DNA of 64,000 nt from Paenibacillus larvae subsp. larvae (GCF_002003265.1 NZ_CP019687.1:1488001-1552000); one strand, 5' to 3'; numbered from the stretch's first letter, positions 6,880 through 15,113 are shown. Notes: generated by a model from the letters alone, not told the origin. Made by a program: numbers and translations.

Positions 6880-8169
6880 ATGACTTCACCTAATTCGGCT
6901 ACCCGCCTCATCCCAAGCGATTGGCGGCGGGAGCTGTTAGCTGGTACTGTATCTTTTTTTGCGGCAGTCTACATTATTATTGTCAATTCATCGATATTGG
7001 CGGATGCCGGTATTCCCCAGGAAGCTGGTATTATCGCAACGATCCTCGCGTCAGCAATTGGCTGCTTTATTATGGGCTTGTGGGGCAATGCCCCCTTGGT
7101 AATTGTGCCGGGGATGGGGATTAATGCGATGTTCACGTACACGCTCGTCCAGGGCATGGGCTTGACATGGCAACAAGCGTTGGCCGCCGTCATGATGTCC
7201 GGTATTTGTTTTTTTGCCATCAGCATGACCTCTCTCGTCGAGAAACTGCGGACGGCCATCCCCGCCTCCCTTCAAGAAGCAATCTCGGTCGGTATCGGTC
7301 TGATGCTGGTTCTCATCGGCTTGCATAAAGGCGGCGTTATTGCATCGGACCGATCTTCGGTGATTGCCGTGCAATCGTTCGCCGATCCGGGTGTGCTTGT
7401 GACGCTTGCCACTTTGGCACTAACGTGCATCCTGTACATCCGTAAGGTTCCAGGCAACTTGCTGCTGGCCATTATCGGAGGATCGGCACTTGCCTATCTG
7501 TTCAAAGCTGTGCCTTCGAAGGCAGCAACAGGCGTCGGGGGCTCCTCCTGGTCCTCCTATGGGGATTTGTTCGGCCAGTTATCGGTGAAAGGTGCATCAA
7601 TTACGACCTTGGTTATCGCGGTCTTCTCGCTGACGCTCGTCATCGTGTTCGAGAATGTCGGACTTATTAATGCCCAATTGAAAATGAGCGGAAGGACGGA
7701 GCGCTTCAAACGTGTAACTCAGGCCACTTCGCTCACCGTCATTCTGAGTGGAATCTTCGGCACGAGTCCAACTGTATCGACCGTAGAAGCGGCTGCCGGC
7801 ATCTCTGCCGGAGGAAGAACAGGTTGGGCCTCAATCGCAACGGGAACACTATTCTTGCTTTCATTTATTGCAATGCCTGTCATCACGCTCGTCCCGGATC
7901 AGGCTGTAGCGCCGATCCTAATTTTCATTGGCGGCTTGATGATGCCCGCAGTTCGCCACATTTCCTTCGAACGGATGGAAGAAGGTCTTCCCGCCTTCTT
8001 TATCATCGCGTTCATTCCGCTCATGCACAGCATTGTGGACGGCATCGCGATCGGCTTCATCAGCTATGCGCTATTCCATATCGCGGTTGGTAAATGGCGA
8101 GAAGTGAAGCCCCTGTTCTATATCATTTCGCTTTTGTTCGTCATGCACTTTGTGCTTCAGACGATGTAA
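6880..8169 (+). CDS. NCS2 family purine permease (AzgA/PbuG type)
   Basis: The ORF is open from 6673, but the first 69 codons are not family-like. ATG 6880 (GGA 3-4 bases upstream) gives about 429 residues with some 12 hydrophobic segments. GTVSFFAAVYIIIVNSSILADAG near the N-terminus, VPGMGINAMFTYTLVQGMG and the later FGTSPTVSTVEAAAGISAGG are signature motifs of the AzgA-like branch of NCS2 permeases, which import hypoxanthine, guanine or adenine by proton symport. The codons look richer in G/C (GCG, TCG, CGG) than the flanking genes, suggesting separate origin. Flanked by the two copies of the YobA/CotD-like unit. A good ribosome binding site is not seen, so the start is uncertain. Confidence 0.88.
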   Translation: MTSPNSATRLIPSDWRRELLAGTVSFFAAVYIIIVNSSILADAGIPQEAGIIATILASAIGCFIMGLWGNAPLVIVPGMGINAMFTYTLVQGMGLTWQQALAAVMMSGICFFAISMTSLVEKLRTAIPASLQEAISVGIGLMLVLIGLHKGGVIASDRSSVIAVQSFADPGVLVTLATLALTCILYIRKVPGNLLLAIIGGSALAYLFKAVPSKAATGVGGSSWSSYGDLFGQLSVKGASITTLVIAVFSLTLVIVFENVGLINAQLKMSGRTERFKRVTQATSLTVILSGIFGTSPTVSTVEAAAGISAGGRTGWASIATGTLFLLSFIAMPVITLVPDQAVAPILIFIGGLMMPAVRHISFERMEEGLPAFFIIAFIPLMHSIVDGIAIGFISYALFHIAVGKWREVKPLFYIISLLFVMHFVLQTM

Positions 8170-8187
8170 GTAAGACAACCATGTAAA

Positions 8188-8226
8188 CCCGCCTTGGACG
8201 CACTGGCGTTCGGGCGGGCTTTTTGG
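8188..8226 (+). terminator. Terminator of the purine permease gene
   Basis: CCCGCC...GGCGGG stem reinforced by ACGC/GCGT, followed by TTTTT. Confidence 0.8.
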
Positions 8227-8445
8227 TATTTCTTCCGAACCGTTACATCTGCGATAAGCGATTCGCTTTTCATCCATTGGCAATACAGTTTAGTAAAGTT
8301 AACTAATCCTTTTTTGGTTGCCAAAGATTCGGTGCCTTTTTCACGATGACAACTTATGAGTTTGAGATCTAAAACTATATCAGAAATCAACGGATTACGA
8401 TAAATGAGATCGCCTATGTAAGGCTGGACTCTTGAATTTTATTAC
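8227..8445. other. Intergenic stretch without a supported gene
   Basis: A minus-strand frame here encodes a charged peptide (KKGLVNFTKLYCQWMKSE) but it has no ribosome binding site and runs through the permease terminator. I see no supported feature. Confidence 0.3.
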
Positions 8446-8450
8446 ATGAA

Positions 8451-8837
8451 TTACTCAGATATTTTTTCGATAGTAATAGGTGAAGCAATTGGTGGAATTG
8501 ACATAGTCGCTACTTGATAAAAGACATTTACTTTATCCCCAACCATCAATTTTTCGTTTTGTGGAACAGGAACAAGTAATACTTTATTTTGATTGACTAA
8601 ATCTACCCAATTTCCTTGCATAGCTTCTTCTTTTGTTGAGGCATTTACAACCGTTGCATACACATCATCAATGGAAGTGATGTATCCCGTAAATTGAATT
8701 TGATCCTGTTTTTCAATAGAAGATATCGGACTTTGAGAGTCGTCTGATTGTGCAAAAGTGGGAGTAACTCCTGCCGTAAATCCTAAACCTAATGTAAGAG
8801 AGGTTGCTACAACTACTAACGTCTTCTTTGTGATCAT
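8451..8837 (-). CDS. YobA-like (DUF3221-type) secreted protein, copy B, intact
   Basis: 128 residues. Positively charged start (MITKKT), hydrophobic run to residue about 25, and a cleavage-like TPTFAQS: an exported protein. The mature part QFTGYITSIDDVYATVVNAS ... EEAMQGNWVDLVNQNKVL ... VGDKVNVFYQ is the small beta-barrel type fold described as DUF3221 in Bacillus YobA-like proteins. Function unknown. AAGGAGGAT lies 9 bases before ATG. A frameshifted paralogue lies at 5040-5372. Confidence 0.7.
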   Translation of the reverse strand: MITKKTLVVVATSLTLGLGFTAGVTPTFAQSDDSQSPISSIEKQDQIQFTGYITSIDDVYATVVNASTKEEAMQGNWVDLVNQNKVLLVPVPQNEKLMVGDKVNVFYQVATMSIPPIASPITIEKISE

Positions 8838-9133
8838 AGTTATGATCCTCCTTGTATTTTTTAGGTACTCTACTATACTTCTATATAATATTATAAATCT
8901 CCTCTATATTTACTAATAGTTGACATTATTGTAACAAATAATATACTAAAAGATCTCCCCTGTTCCATTTTGTTTCTCCTTTTTGTATCTTAACTCTTAA
9001 GCTCCCAAAACAACATTTTCTTGCCAAGGATCAATCATTTAGCAAAATCAAGAACCCTCAAAAACAAGAAACAAAAGTTTGAAAACAGTCTGGGTGTTCT
9101 TTTGTCCAAGCAAAAAAGAAGTCCCCCTCCCCG
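8838..9133. other. Intergenic part of duplicated unit, copy B
   Basis: Divergent region between the YobA-like gene and the CotD-like remnant. Its right part (about 9068-9178) is nearly identical to 6067-6170 of copy A, including the leader block TGTTCTTTTGTCCAAGC and the sigma-K type box. The secreted-protein gene found in copy A at 5673 is absent here. Confidence 0.6.
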
Positions 9134-9173
9134 CATACTATATAATGAATACTATAAAAGGAGGTAGATGCCC

Positions 9174-9400
9174 ATGAGTAAACTTGGACACTTAAAAAAG
9201 AAACTTTGGTCCTTTTAATGGAGGACATTGCTGCCCTCCGGCAAAAGAGATTTTCGATCCGCCGCAGTATAGAAGTGCCAATCGTTCACACTATTGAAAT
9301 CATAAACCAACACCATTGCGTCCCAATTCCCAAGCATATAGTCAGGTACGAAACCAAAGACGTCTATTATTCAACCACCAAGAAGTTAAGAGGAAAATAA
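9174..9400 (+). pseudogene. CotD-like spore coat protein, copy B, broken
   Basis: The upstream block, ribosome binding site and ATG match copy A (6166). After three codons there is an insertion (about 20 bases) that brings a stop in frame at about 9216. The CCPPAKEIFDPPQY segment follows in a second frame, a deletion of about 28 bases removes the FFKNFYHPQE segment, and the C-terminal IVHTIEIINQHHCVPIP part is in a third frame to 9400. Two indels make this copy non-functional. Its terminator is also truncated. Confidence 0.75.
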
Positions 9401-9532
9401 TTATAAAAGGGTAGGTGATACCCCGGATAACGGAAAGAACCGGAACCAGCCGAACTGGCAGTCTGATTCCTTTTGCTATTTCAACAAGATCACATCTATC
9501 ACAGCAATAATACACACCAGTATATTGACCTC

Positions 9533-10906
9533 CTACAGGCTATTCACCAAAATGTGGTTATTCAGCCATGCGAATTCGTCAACGGTAAGGGTATGGTTTT
9601 CAATCTTGACCATCCAGCCCCAATCGGTAAACTTTCCTGCATTCCAGGCTTCCCCCATATTGTCATAGAGCTGTTTCCACTGCCAGTCTGTTAATTGTAA
9701 TGTTCTGTTCATGGTTTCAATCCAAGGCATGGCAGGTATAAGTGCAGGACAACGGTAAAGATCCTGGATTAGGCGGTCCCGGATGCCAAGCCGGTTGCTT
9801 TTCAGATCTTTGTAGCTGAAGAACACGCTTACTTTCACTTGATTAAACCGTTCCGTATTGTACTTGATCTGGTTTGGTATTTCATCCGGATTGTTCCACG
9901 CCGGATCTTTATCATCACCGACCTTATAAGCAGCGTGACCTATATACAGATGCACATTTTTCCCTTGTGTTTGCTCGATCCACCAGTCGGTCACTTTGTT
10001 GTATTGGGCAGCGGAGAAATCAAAGCTCCAGTATACCTGCGGAGCAATATAGTCGAGCCATTCTTCCTTCACCCATTTGCGTGTATCGGCAAACTGGGCC
10101 TCGTAACTGCTTAGCGCTCTTGTATCTGAACCGTTCGGGTCGGATGACTTGTTGCGCCATACCCCAAAGGGGCTGATGCCGAATTTGACATATGTTTTCG
10201 CCCATTTAATCTCATGGGACAAATCTTTTACCAATTGGTTCACATTGTCCCTGCGCCAATCCGCTTTGCTGCCGAACCCGTTTCCGTATGTACGGAATGC
10301 GGCATCATCGGGGAATTCTTCCCCGCTGACCGGGTAAGGATAGAAGTAATCGTCCAAATGAACAGAATCAATATCATAATTGCGGACAACTTCCAGCACG
10401 CTATTCGTTATGTATTGTTTCACTTCAGGCAGACCGGGGTTAAAGTAAAGCCTGCCCCCGTATGTAACAACCCAATCGGGATGCTGGCGTGCAGGATGAT
10501 TCGCAGATAGCTTGTCCAGACTGGACTGGGTACTGATCCGGTAAGGGTTAAACCAGGCATGGAATTCCAGATTACGCTTGTGTGCCTCTTCTACCATAAA
10601 GGCCAGAGGATCATATCCGGGTGATTTCCCTTGTGTACCAGTCAAATATTCCGACCAGGGTGCATATTCTGAAGGATAAAATGCATCGGCCATCGGTCTA
10701 ACCTGTACAACAACCGCATTCATCCCCATCTGTTTCACGTCATCCAGAATTTGAATAAATTCTTGTTTCTGCTGTTCGGAAGGCAATCCTTTACGGGAAG
10801 GCCAGTCAATATTAAAAACTGTGGAAATCCACGTACCTCGAAGCTGCCGTATCCAGTTTTGCTCTCCCTCATTTCCGTTTAAACTAGATTCTATTGCTCT
10901 ATTCAT
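9533..10906 (-). CDS. Glycosyl hydrolase-like protein (GHL10/DUF187, YngK family)
   Basis: 457 residues. RGTWISTVFNIDWPSRKGLP at the N-terminus, VVQVRPMADAFYPSEYAPWS, then HAWFNPYRIS, IDSVHLDDYFYPYP with a conserved acidic pair, and FGISPFGVWRN are hallmarks of the GHL10 (formerly DUF187) family, a TIM-barrel related to glycosidases and represented by B. subtilis YngK. Characterised relatives act on complex polysaccharide or peptidoglycan-derived sugars; the substrate here is unknown. Members are usually exported, but no signal peptide is present from this start and no obvious upstream extension exists, so it may be cytoplasmic or missing its 5' end. The C-terminal 60 residues (TDWQWKQLYDNMGEAW) are an extension. 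Confidence 0.85.
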   Translation of the reverse strand: MNRAIESSLNGNEGEQNWIRQLRGTWISTVFNIDWPSRKGLPSEQQKQEFIQILDDVKQMGMNAVVVQVRPMADAFYPSEYAPWSEYLTGTQGKSPGYDPLAFMVEEAHKRNLEFHAWFNPYRISTQSSLDKLSANHPARQHPDWVVTYGGRLYFNPGLPEVKQYITNSVLEVVRNYDIDSVHLDDYFYPYPVSGEEFPDDAAFRTYGNGFGSKADWRRDNVNQLVKDLSHEIKWAKTYVKFGISPFGVWRNKSSDPNGSDTRALSSYEAQFADTRKWVKEEWLDYIAPQVYWSFDFSAAQYNKVTDWWIEQTQGKNVHLYIGHAAYKVGDDKDPAWNNPDEIPNQIKYNTERFNQVKVSVFFSYKDLKSNRLGIRDRLIQDLYRCPALIPAMPWIETMNRTLQLTDWQWKQLYDNMGEAWNAGKFTDWGWMVKIENHTLTVDEFAWLNNHILVNSL

Positions 10907-10972
10907 GTTTTTCTCCTTTCAAGTTTTACTTTAAATATAGCTTTAAATATGCCTAAAAAAGCATACATATTT

Positions 10973-11142
10973 TCACCTATCAATGAAATTCAATCCTCCT
11001 TCAATAAAACCAGTTACCCTTCCCGTAAGGTAATTAAGAATAACTGCCAACGGAATATATCCAGCGCAGCCCCCCACCCTCCGAAAAAGTACGAAACGGT
11101 TATACCCCCTGCCGCCACAGCCCATTTTCCTACTTGCGCCAT
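10973..11142 (-). pseudogene. Phage/toxin-secretion holin (family 4 type), frameshifted
   Basis: ATG at 11142 follows GGAGGGG by 4 bases and reads MAQVGKWAVAAGGITVSYFF then GGWGAAL. The rest of a holin, PLAVILNYLTGRVTGFIEGG, is in the next frame (ending 10973). The joined product matches the Phage_holin_4 pattern (GGW..L...L..LDYLTG...AFIEG). One indel near 11065 breaks it. A remnant of a prophage lysis module lying just outside the tRNA-Val element. Confidence 0.7.
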
Positions 11143-11300
11143 ATGTCCCCTCCTGTTTTTGAGCATAAAAATAACGCCTTATTATTTGGCGTTGACTGAT
11201 TCTTCTTTCATTTTCCCAAGCTTTTTGCCGATTATTCCCGGAGATTGTGCAGGTCAGGGACTTCACTGTATGGATACACCCCAGTAACTACCGCTCTACA
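11143..11300 (-). pseudogene. Remnant of upstream phage gene with its terminator
   Basis: Short minus-strand frames survive: one ends GIIGKKLGKMKEESVNAK with a stop at 11182. It is followed by a terminator stem AACGCC/GGCGTT with TTTTT at about 11164-11192. Placed directly upstream of the holin remnant, they look like the 3' end of a phage structural gene. Identity unknown. Confidence 0.4.
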
Positions 11301-11654
11301 CCAAACGTCTACACAAATACTGTCCTTGTTAAACATCTTTCTTACCTCCCAATGCTAGTGTCAAGCATTATTGAAAACAACTAAAAGCCAAGAGAATATC
11401 TTAACGAACAGCTCTATAATTTCAAAATTGAAGTTGAGTCAGAGTATATATCGCCCCTCAAAAAATGACATTAAACCAATTTATTCAAAATGAATGGGTC
11501 CCTAAGTATGCGTCAAAAACGGAAATTTGTGTCTCCCCTGGCATACAAAACATATATGCATCATATTGAAAATCATATTAGCCCATCAATTTGCTCCTCC
11601 AAAATTTCCGTCCCCAAGTCATGATTTGGCTAGATGAATCCATTATCAAGAAAA
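11301..11654. other. Intergenic region without a supported gene
   Basis: AT-rich, with no start plus ribosome binding site combination I can support. About 11590-11625 resembles sequence at about 6470-6500 (the shared GGGGACGGAA...GGAGCAAAT block on the minus strand), a repeat shared with the other winged-helix remnant. Confidence 0.4.
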
Positions 11655-11681
11655 TAAAAAAAGCCCTTGATATACAGGGAC
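11655..11681 (-). terminator. Old tRNA-Val terminator displaced by integration
   Basis: On the minus strand the partial tRNA-Val repeat is followed by a CCCT...AGGG hairpin and TTTTTT. This is what would be expected downstream of the original tRNA gene, and it supports this end being the chromosomal side of the insertion. Confidence 0.5.
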
Positions 11682-11685
11682 TTCT

Positions 11686-11728
11686 ATGACCTGAGCGGGG
11701 ATCGAACCCACGACCTCTACCCTGTCAA
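11686..11728 (-). repeat. att repeat: 43-bp copy of the 3' part of tRNA-Val
   Basis: Identical over 43 bp to 22662-22704, which is the 3' half of the intact tRNA-Val gene plus one flanking base. Such a partial tRNA copy is the classic scar left when a tyrosine recombinase inserts an element into a tRNA 3' end. The recombinase lies beside the intact copy. Confidence 0.9.
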
Positions 11729-11766
11729 TTTAGTTCATTGATGATTTTATAGTCTTTTGTGTTTAA

Positions 11767-12099
11767 TCAGTCTAAAAAATGGCGATTTTGGGCTAATTTA
11801 GGTTCGATACCTCCGTTGTTTTTTTTAAGTTCGTGAGCAATAAAAAGAGCCTTGAGGTACTTCCTCAAAGGCTCTTCTTTGGGCTGCTCTTCCCAGGCGG
11901 TTATGATTTTTATGGATTGTGTATCTCGCCGCTGCCATTCGATATAACCCTGTTTTTGCAAACCATCTAAGGCATTGAATATATTAACCTCTCGGGCGCC
12001 TGTCTTCTTTTCCAGTTCCTTGATGTTAGGCATCCTGCGGTTCAATTTTGAGAAGTTATACAAAATGCGGAGTGTCTTTCTTTCTAAGTCAGACAGCAT
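11767..12099 (-). CDS. LexA-like winged-helix DNA-binding protein
   Basis: 110 residues. Residues 1-62 (SDLERKTLRILYNFSKLNRR, then PNIKELEKKTG, VNIFNALDGLQKQGYIEW) follow the pattern of the N-terminal winged helix of LexA/MarR-type regulators. There is no LexA protease domain; the remainder is a charged tail. The promoter region holds a LexA/DinR-type SOS box (12120-12131) just after a TATAAT -10 box, so expression is probably DNA-damage responsive. A truncated paralogue lies at 6576-6662. It is the first gene inside the element at this end. Target genes unknown. Confidence 0.6.
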   Translation of the reverse strand: MLSDLERKTLRILYNFSKLNRRMPNIKELEKKTGAREVNIFNALDGLQKQGYIEWQRRDTQSIKIITAWEEQPKEEPLRKYLKALFIAHELKKNNGGIEPKLAQNRHFLD

Positions 12100-12119
12100 T
12101 CAGATCAGACCTTTCACAA

Positions 12120-12139
12120 GAACATTTGTTCTTATTATA
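12120..12139 (-). promoter_or_regulatory. SOS box next to a sigma-A -10 box
   Basis: GAACATTTGTTC (12120-12131) fits the Gram-positive LexA/DinR box core GAACnnnnGTTC. On the minus strand it follows TATAAT (12134-12139) by two bases, so a bound repressor would cover the transcription start. An ACTTG-7-CAAGT inverted repeat lies further upstream (about 12150-12167). Confidence 0.6.
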
Positions 12140-12248
12140 AAACAAATAACTTGCGTACTACAAGTTGAAACAAATTTAATGCTTGTCCCGTATATTAATT
12201 TTAAGTTAAACTGGTTACTTCTGGATATTTTTAAAAGGAGATGAAGTA

Positions 12249-12811
12249 ATGAAAAAGTTTTTAAGCATGGTCATGATTATTTCATTAATGGGGGTATTAG
12301 CAGCCTGTGGAGATAAATCTACGGAAGCAAGCAAAAAAGAACCGGCTGCAACAGGGGCACCATCAAAAGATAAGAAAGATATCTGGACATACTATGAAAA
12401 CGCAAAGTGGACTGATGATTTTAAAGGGCTTAAAACTGAAATAGAAAAAGTTGTTGTAAGCGATAAGGCACCCCAGAAAGATGACCCATCAAAAATGGAT
12501 GCTTCGGCTGTTGGAATTAAAATAAATCTACATAACACTACGGACGGAAAATTTACAACATACCCAGATCAAGCTCGGCTTGTTACATCAACGGGCGAAC
12601 AAATTGAGACACCTTTTTTGGTGGCACGGACCACATAGGCGGCGAGCTTGATAAGGGCGTAAAAAAAAGTGGTAATGTAGTCTGGTATTTAAAAAATAGT
12701 AAAGCTTCGGACGTCGAATGGATAAAGCTTGAATGGAGAGGCCATGTCGGCGGTGACGTTGATCTGGACGGCGAATCAAAAACGTACGAAGTAGAACTTA
12801 AGCTCAAGTAA
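12249..12811 (+). pseudogene. DUF4352-type lipoprotein, frameshifted in a T run
   Basis: Signal sequence with lipobox LAAC (cysteine at about residue 20), linker rich in Lys/Ala/Pro, then a beta-sandwich like region (SAVGIKINLHNTTDGKFTTY, VTSTGEQIETPF). The frame stops at 12638. With one extra T in the six-T run at 12613-12618 the frame continues FFGGTDHIGGELDKGVK, VVWYLKNSK and a normal end at 12811, giving about 187 residues as expected for DUF4352 lipoproteins. AAAAGGAGATG ribosome binding site. Either a real pseudogene or a homopolymer sequencing error. Confidence 0.75.
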
Positions 12812-12827
12812 AAGGACGGGCTGCTAA

Positions 12828-13031
12828 ATGAAATTTGGAATGAGAAAACCAAGTGTCAAAAAGAGCATAGCAGCCAGAACGAGCATAAAGAGACAGATTG
12901 TCCACCGAGCTGGTATAAAAATGCCGCGGGGATATGGGGCAATACGCAATCTTAAAAGAGCTTTAAAAAACAAAGTATACAATAAAACTACAGTAAGCTT
13001 CTGGAATATGATTAAAAGGTTGTTTAAATAA
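12828..13031 (+). CDS. Small basic phage-type protein (67 residues)
   Basis: Strongly basic (about 20 Lys/Arg): MKFGMRKPSVKKSIAARTSI, then GYGAIRNLKRALKNKVYNKT. I know similar small basic proteins from phages and integrative elements of bacilli, where no function is established; nucleic-acid binding is a guess. Follows the lipoprotein gene by 16 bases and is followed by a terminator. Confidence 0.6.
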   Translation: MKFGMRKPSVKKSIAARTSIKRQIVHRAGIKMPRGYGAIRNLKRALKNKVYNKTTVSFWNMIKRLFK

Positions 13032-13056
13032 GCCCTTTAGGGGCTTTTTATTTTGC
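13030..13056 (+). terminator. Terminator after the small basic protein gene
   Basis: AAGCCC / GGGGCTT stem with TTTA loop and TTTTATTTT tail. Confidence 0.75.
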
Positions 13057-13088
13057 ACAAAAATAACCTGCCATAAAGACAGGTTATC
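13056..13088 (-). terminator. Terminator of the YjcZ-like gene
   Basis: ATAACCTG (13063-13070) pairs with CAGGTTAT (13080-13087); on the minus strand a TTTTTGTG tail follows. Confidence 0.75.
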
Positions 13089-13107
13089 CTATTTCTCCCA
13101 CACTTGT

Positions 13108-13227
13108 TTAATACAAAAAGGTCCGAGAAACAATAACCAATAAAATAAACAGGACTAAAATGGTTCCCGTATTCGTGAACAACCCTCCGTAACATGAACC
13201 GCCGTATCCTCCACAAGATGAACTCAT
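13108..13227 (-). CDS. YjcZ family sporulation protein (39 residues)
   Basis: MSSSCGGYGGSCYGGLF followed by a membrane stretch TILVLFILLVIVS. The Gly/Tyr/Cys-rich head plus a VLFILLVIV segment is the signature of the tiny YjcZ/YosA-type proteins found in spore formers, often in several copies. GGGAGG lies 11 bases before the ATG. Too short for routine gene calling. It is on the opposite strand to its neighbours inside the tRNA-Val element, with its own terminator. Confidence 0.8.
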   Translation of the reverse strand: MSSSCGGYGGSCYGGLFTNTGTILVLFILLVIVSRTFLY

Positions 13228-13655
13228 ATAAGAACACTCCTCCCTTTAAGCTCAATATATCTTATGACAGAGATCAAACGACGCTTGGACTGTTGGAGCC
13301 TGTTTTAGAAACGGGCTTCATGGGCTTGGAAGGTGGCGTTAAGAGTGCTACTCTTATATAGGAATTGTTGATTTCCTCACCGAACATTTTCATGATAGCT
13401 CCCTGCTTTGGGAGCTATTTTTTTGCACATTAAGCCGCGAGCGCCTAGGAAGTTAATTCTGAGCGCTCTTTTTGTATTGCGATTCAAGAATAATCCGCGG
13501 CTTTCACGGATCTTCTTTGTTAGATAGGAGCATTATCAAGAATTCTTATGGGGTAACTGTCCTACTATCAGGAAAATGACATTTACATACAAATAATTAC
13601 TTATTTTTGAAGGAAAAACCTCTTTGTTGTCGAACTTTGATGTAGAGGTGAGAAA
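13228..13655. other. Non-coding stretch with two terminators and gene remnants
   Basis: Holds a strong + strand terminator (ATAGCTCCC 13395-13403 / GGGAGCTAT 13410-13418, then TTTTTTT) and a second hairpin GAGCGC...GCGCTC with TTTTT at 13439-13475. The second is repeated at 16582-16631 (about 50 bp, strongly similar). Short coding-like scraps before 13390 suggest a lost gene. Confidence 0.55.
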
Positions 13656-14299
13656 ATGGATTGGTCGACATTAAAAGAAGGATTAGAAATCGGATATTAT
13701 TTCTGTGGCATATTGTTGTCCCTTAGTATAATTATAGGGGTTAAGCAATTGAAATTGTTAAAAAAAGACATGGTGGATAAAAATCGTAGAGCATCTGTGG
13801 AAAAAAGCATCGAAGTTTTAGCTTACTTTGCAAGGAAATTTATTCCTGCTTATGACGAATACTTGAGAAAATTTAGAGCCGAAATTCCTAAAAGAAAAGA
13901 TACTTCTTATTTAATTAATGGAGAGTTCAATATTTCAATTGAGAACTTAGACAAAGAATCAAGAATAGAAGTCATTGTACAGCAAGATTCAGGTTTAATC
14001 CAGTTATTTAATGAACTTGAATTTTTTAGTCTTGGCATATTAGAAGGATTGGCAGTTGACAAATTGGTTTATACCCCAATAGCTAAAGAGTACTGTAAAA
14101 TGATTGAACGCGAGCATTTATTGCTATCTGCATTAAGGAACAAGGGGCACCTTACAAAAACGTTGTCGGCTTATACATGAAGTGGAAAGATCGTTTGGAA
14201 TTAGAACAAATGGAGTTGCAAAAAACGCAATTAGAGCATAAGATAAATATGAATGGCGACAACCACAAGGATATTCCACCAATCGGCACTTCTTTATAA
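13656..14299 (+). pseudogene. Membrane-anchored protein of unknown function, frameshifted near its C-terminus
   Basis: An N-terminal membrane helix (about residues 12-30, GYYFCGILLSLSIIIGV) is followed by a basic, helical cytoplasmic domain. This layout resembles the DUF4760 group, but I am not sure. The annotated frame stops at 14180. Shifting frame in the GGGG stretch near 14148 gives a natural continuation, APYKNVVGLYMKWKDRLELE then a charged helix, ending at 14299. GAGGTGAG precedes the ATG. Confidence 0.55.
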
Positions 14300-14334
14300 G
14301 GGCCCTTCATATTAGTAATAAGGAGGTAATCGAG

Positions 14335-14448
14335 ATGGTTGAAGAATTAATGAAACTAGAAATGGACGAACTTCAAGAAATTATTGAAAGGAAGATAGAG
14401 GAAGCGAAGGAAAATTTTTCATTACCTGACCTTATGGAGAATAAATAA
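14335..14448 (+). CDS. Small acidic coiled-coil peptide (37 residues)
   Basis: ATG follows AAGGAGGT by 7 bases. The product MVEELMKLEMDELQEIIERK... is almost wholly a charged heptad-type helix. No family recognised. Probably co-transcribed with the preceding broken gene. Confidence 0.45.
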   Translation: MVEELMKLEMDELQEIIERKIEEAKENFSLPDLMENK

Positions 14449-14565
14449 TTTTCTAAATTTTTTGTATCACTATAGAATCATTGAAAGTATCATCAGCGAA
14501 TCTTTGGGTAGGTATATTTAGAACTTTTGTTTTTAGCCGCTGAACCCATTAATCATCGGCCATAC

Positions 14566-14596
14566 GAACCAGTCATTTGGCTGGTTTTTTTCTTGA
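14566..14596 (+). terminator. Rho-independent terminator
   Basis: AACCAG (14567-14572) / CTGGTT (14581-14586) with a run of seven T. Confidence 0.75.
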
Positions 14597-15113
14597 CATA
14601 AAAAGTTCGGTTGCAAAAATTAGATGGTTGCAAAATAATAAAGGGATGCTTGTAGTCGGCAGAAAAGGTGCCTTTCTCGAAAAGCCACACCCTTTAGACA
14701 AATTGGCATGGTTAATAACATATTTACGGCAATAGCCTGTATAATTGAAAATAGGCCGTCACGGCTTCGCTTTTGTGTCCAATCCGGATGCTAAGCGAAA
14801 AACCGTGCGGCCTATTTCCTGCTTGCCAGAAGTACCACCCCACGACGCAGAATTCCGTTCATCACTCAAAGGGAAGTTTAGGGGTGGTGATAACCACAAT
14901 ATGCTGACAATGTATGGTTGAGCATGAGAACATAAAAAACAACGGATTTTCTTTGGCAACTACTCGGTTGCAAAAACAAGGGTTTTTGGGTGAGATGGTT
15001 GCAAAGAGCTTTTGTAAGAGCTTTTTTTAATTTTTTCCTCAGTACCCCTTGACAATCTTGCCTACAACCAAAAACGCGAAAATCAAAACCAACAAAAAAC
15101 CGCCACAGCATTT
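14597..15113. other. Repeat- and dyad-rich non-coding region (possible origin or control region)
   Basis: Contains four copies of GGTTGCAAA (14609-14617, 14626-14634, 14966-14974, 14997-15005), arranged as two pairs about 360 bases apart. Between them lie a long dyad AAATAGGCCG (14749-14758) / CGGCCTATTT (14808-14817) with further internal pairing, and another dyad ACCACCCC (14834-14841) / GGGGTGGT (14881-14888). No supported ORF. Iteron pairs around structured DNA suggest a replication, transfer or regulatory locus of the element. Confidence 0.5.

Noticed and set aside
11686-11728. A complete second tRNA-Val
   Set aside because: Only the 3' half is present; sequence diverges after the anticodon region, as expected for an att scar.
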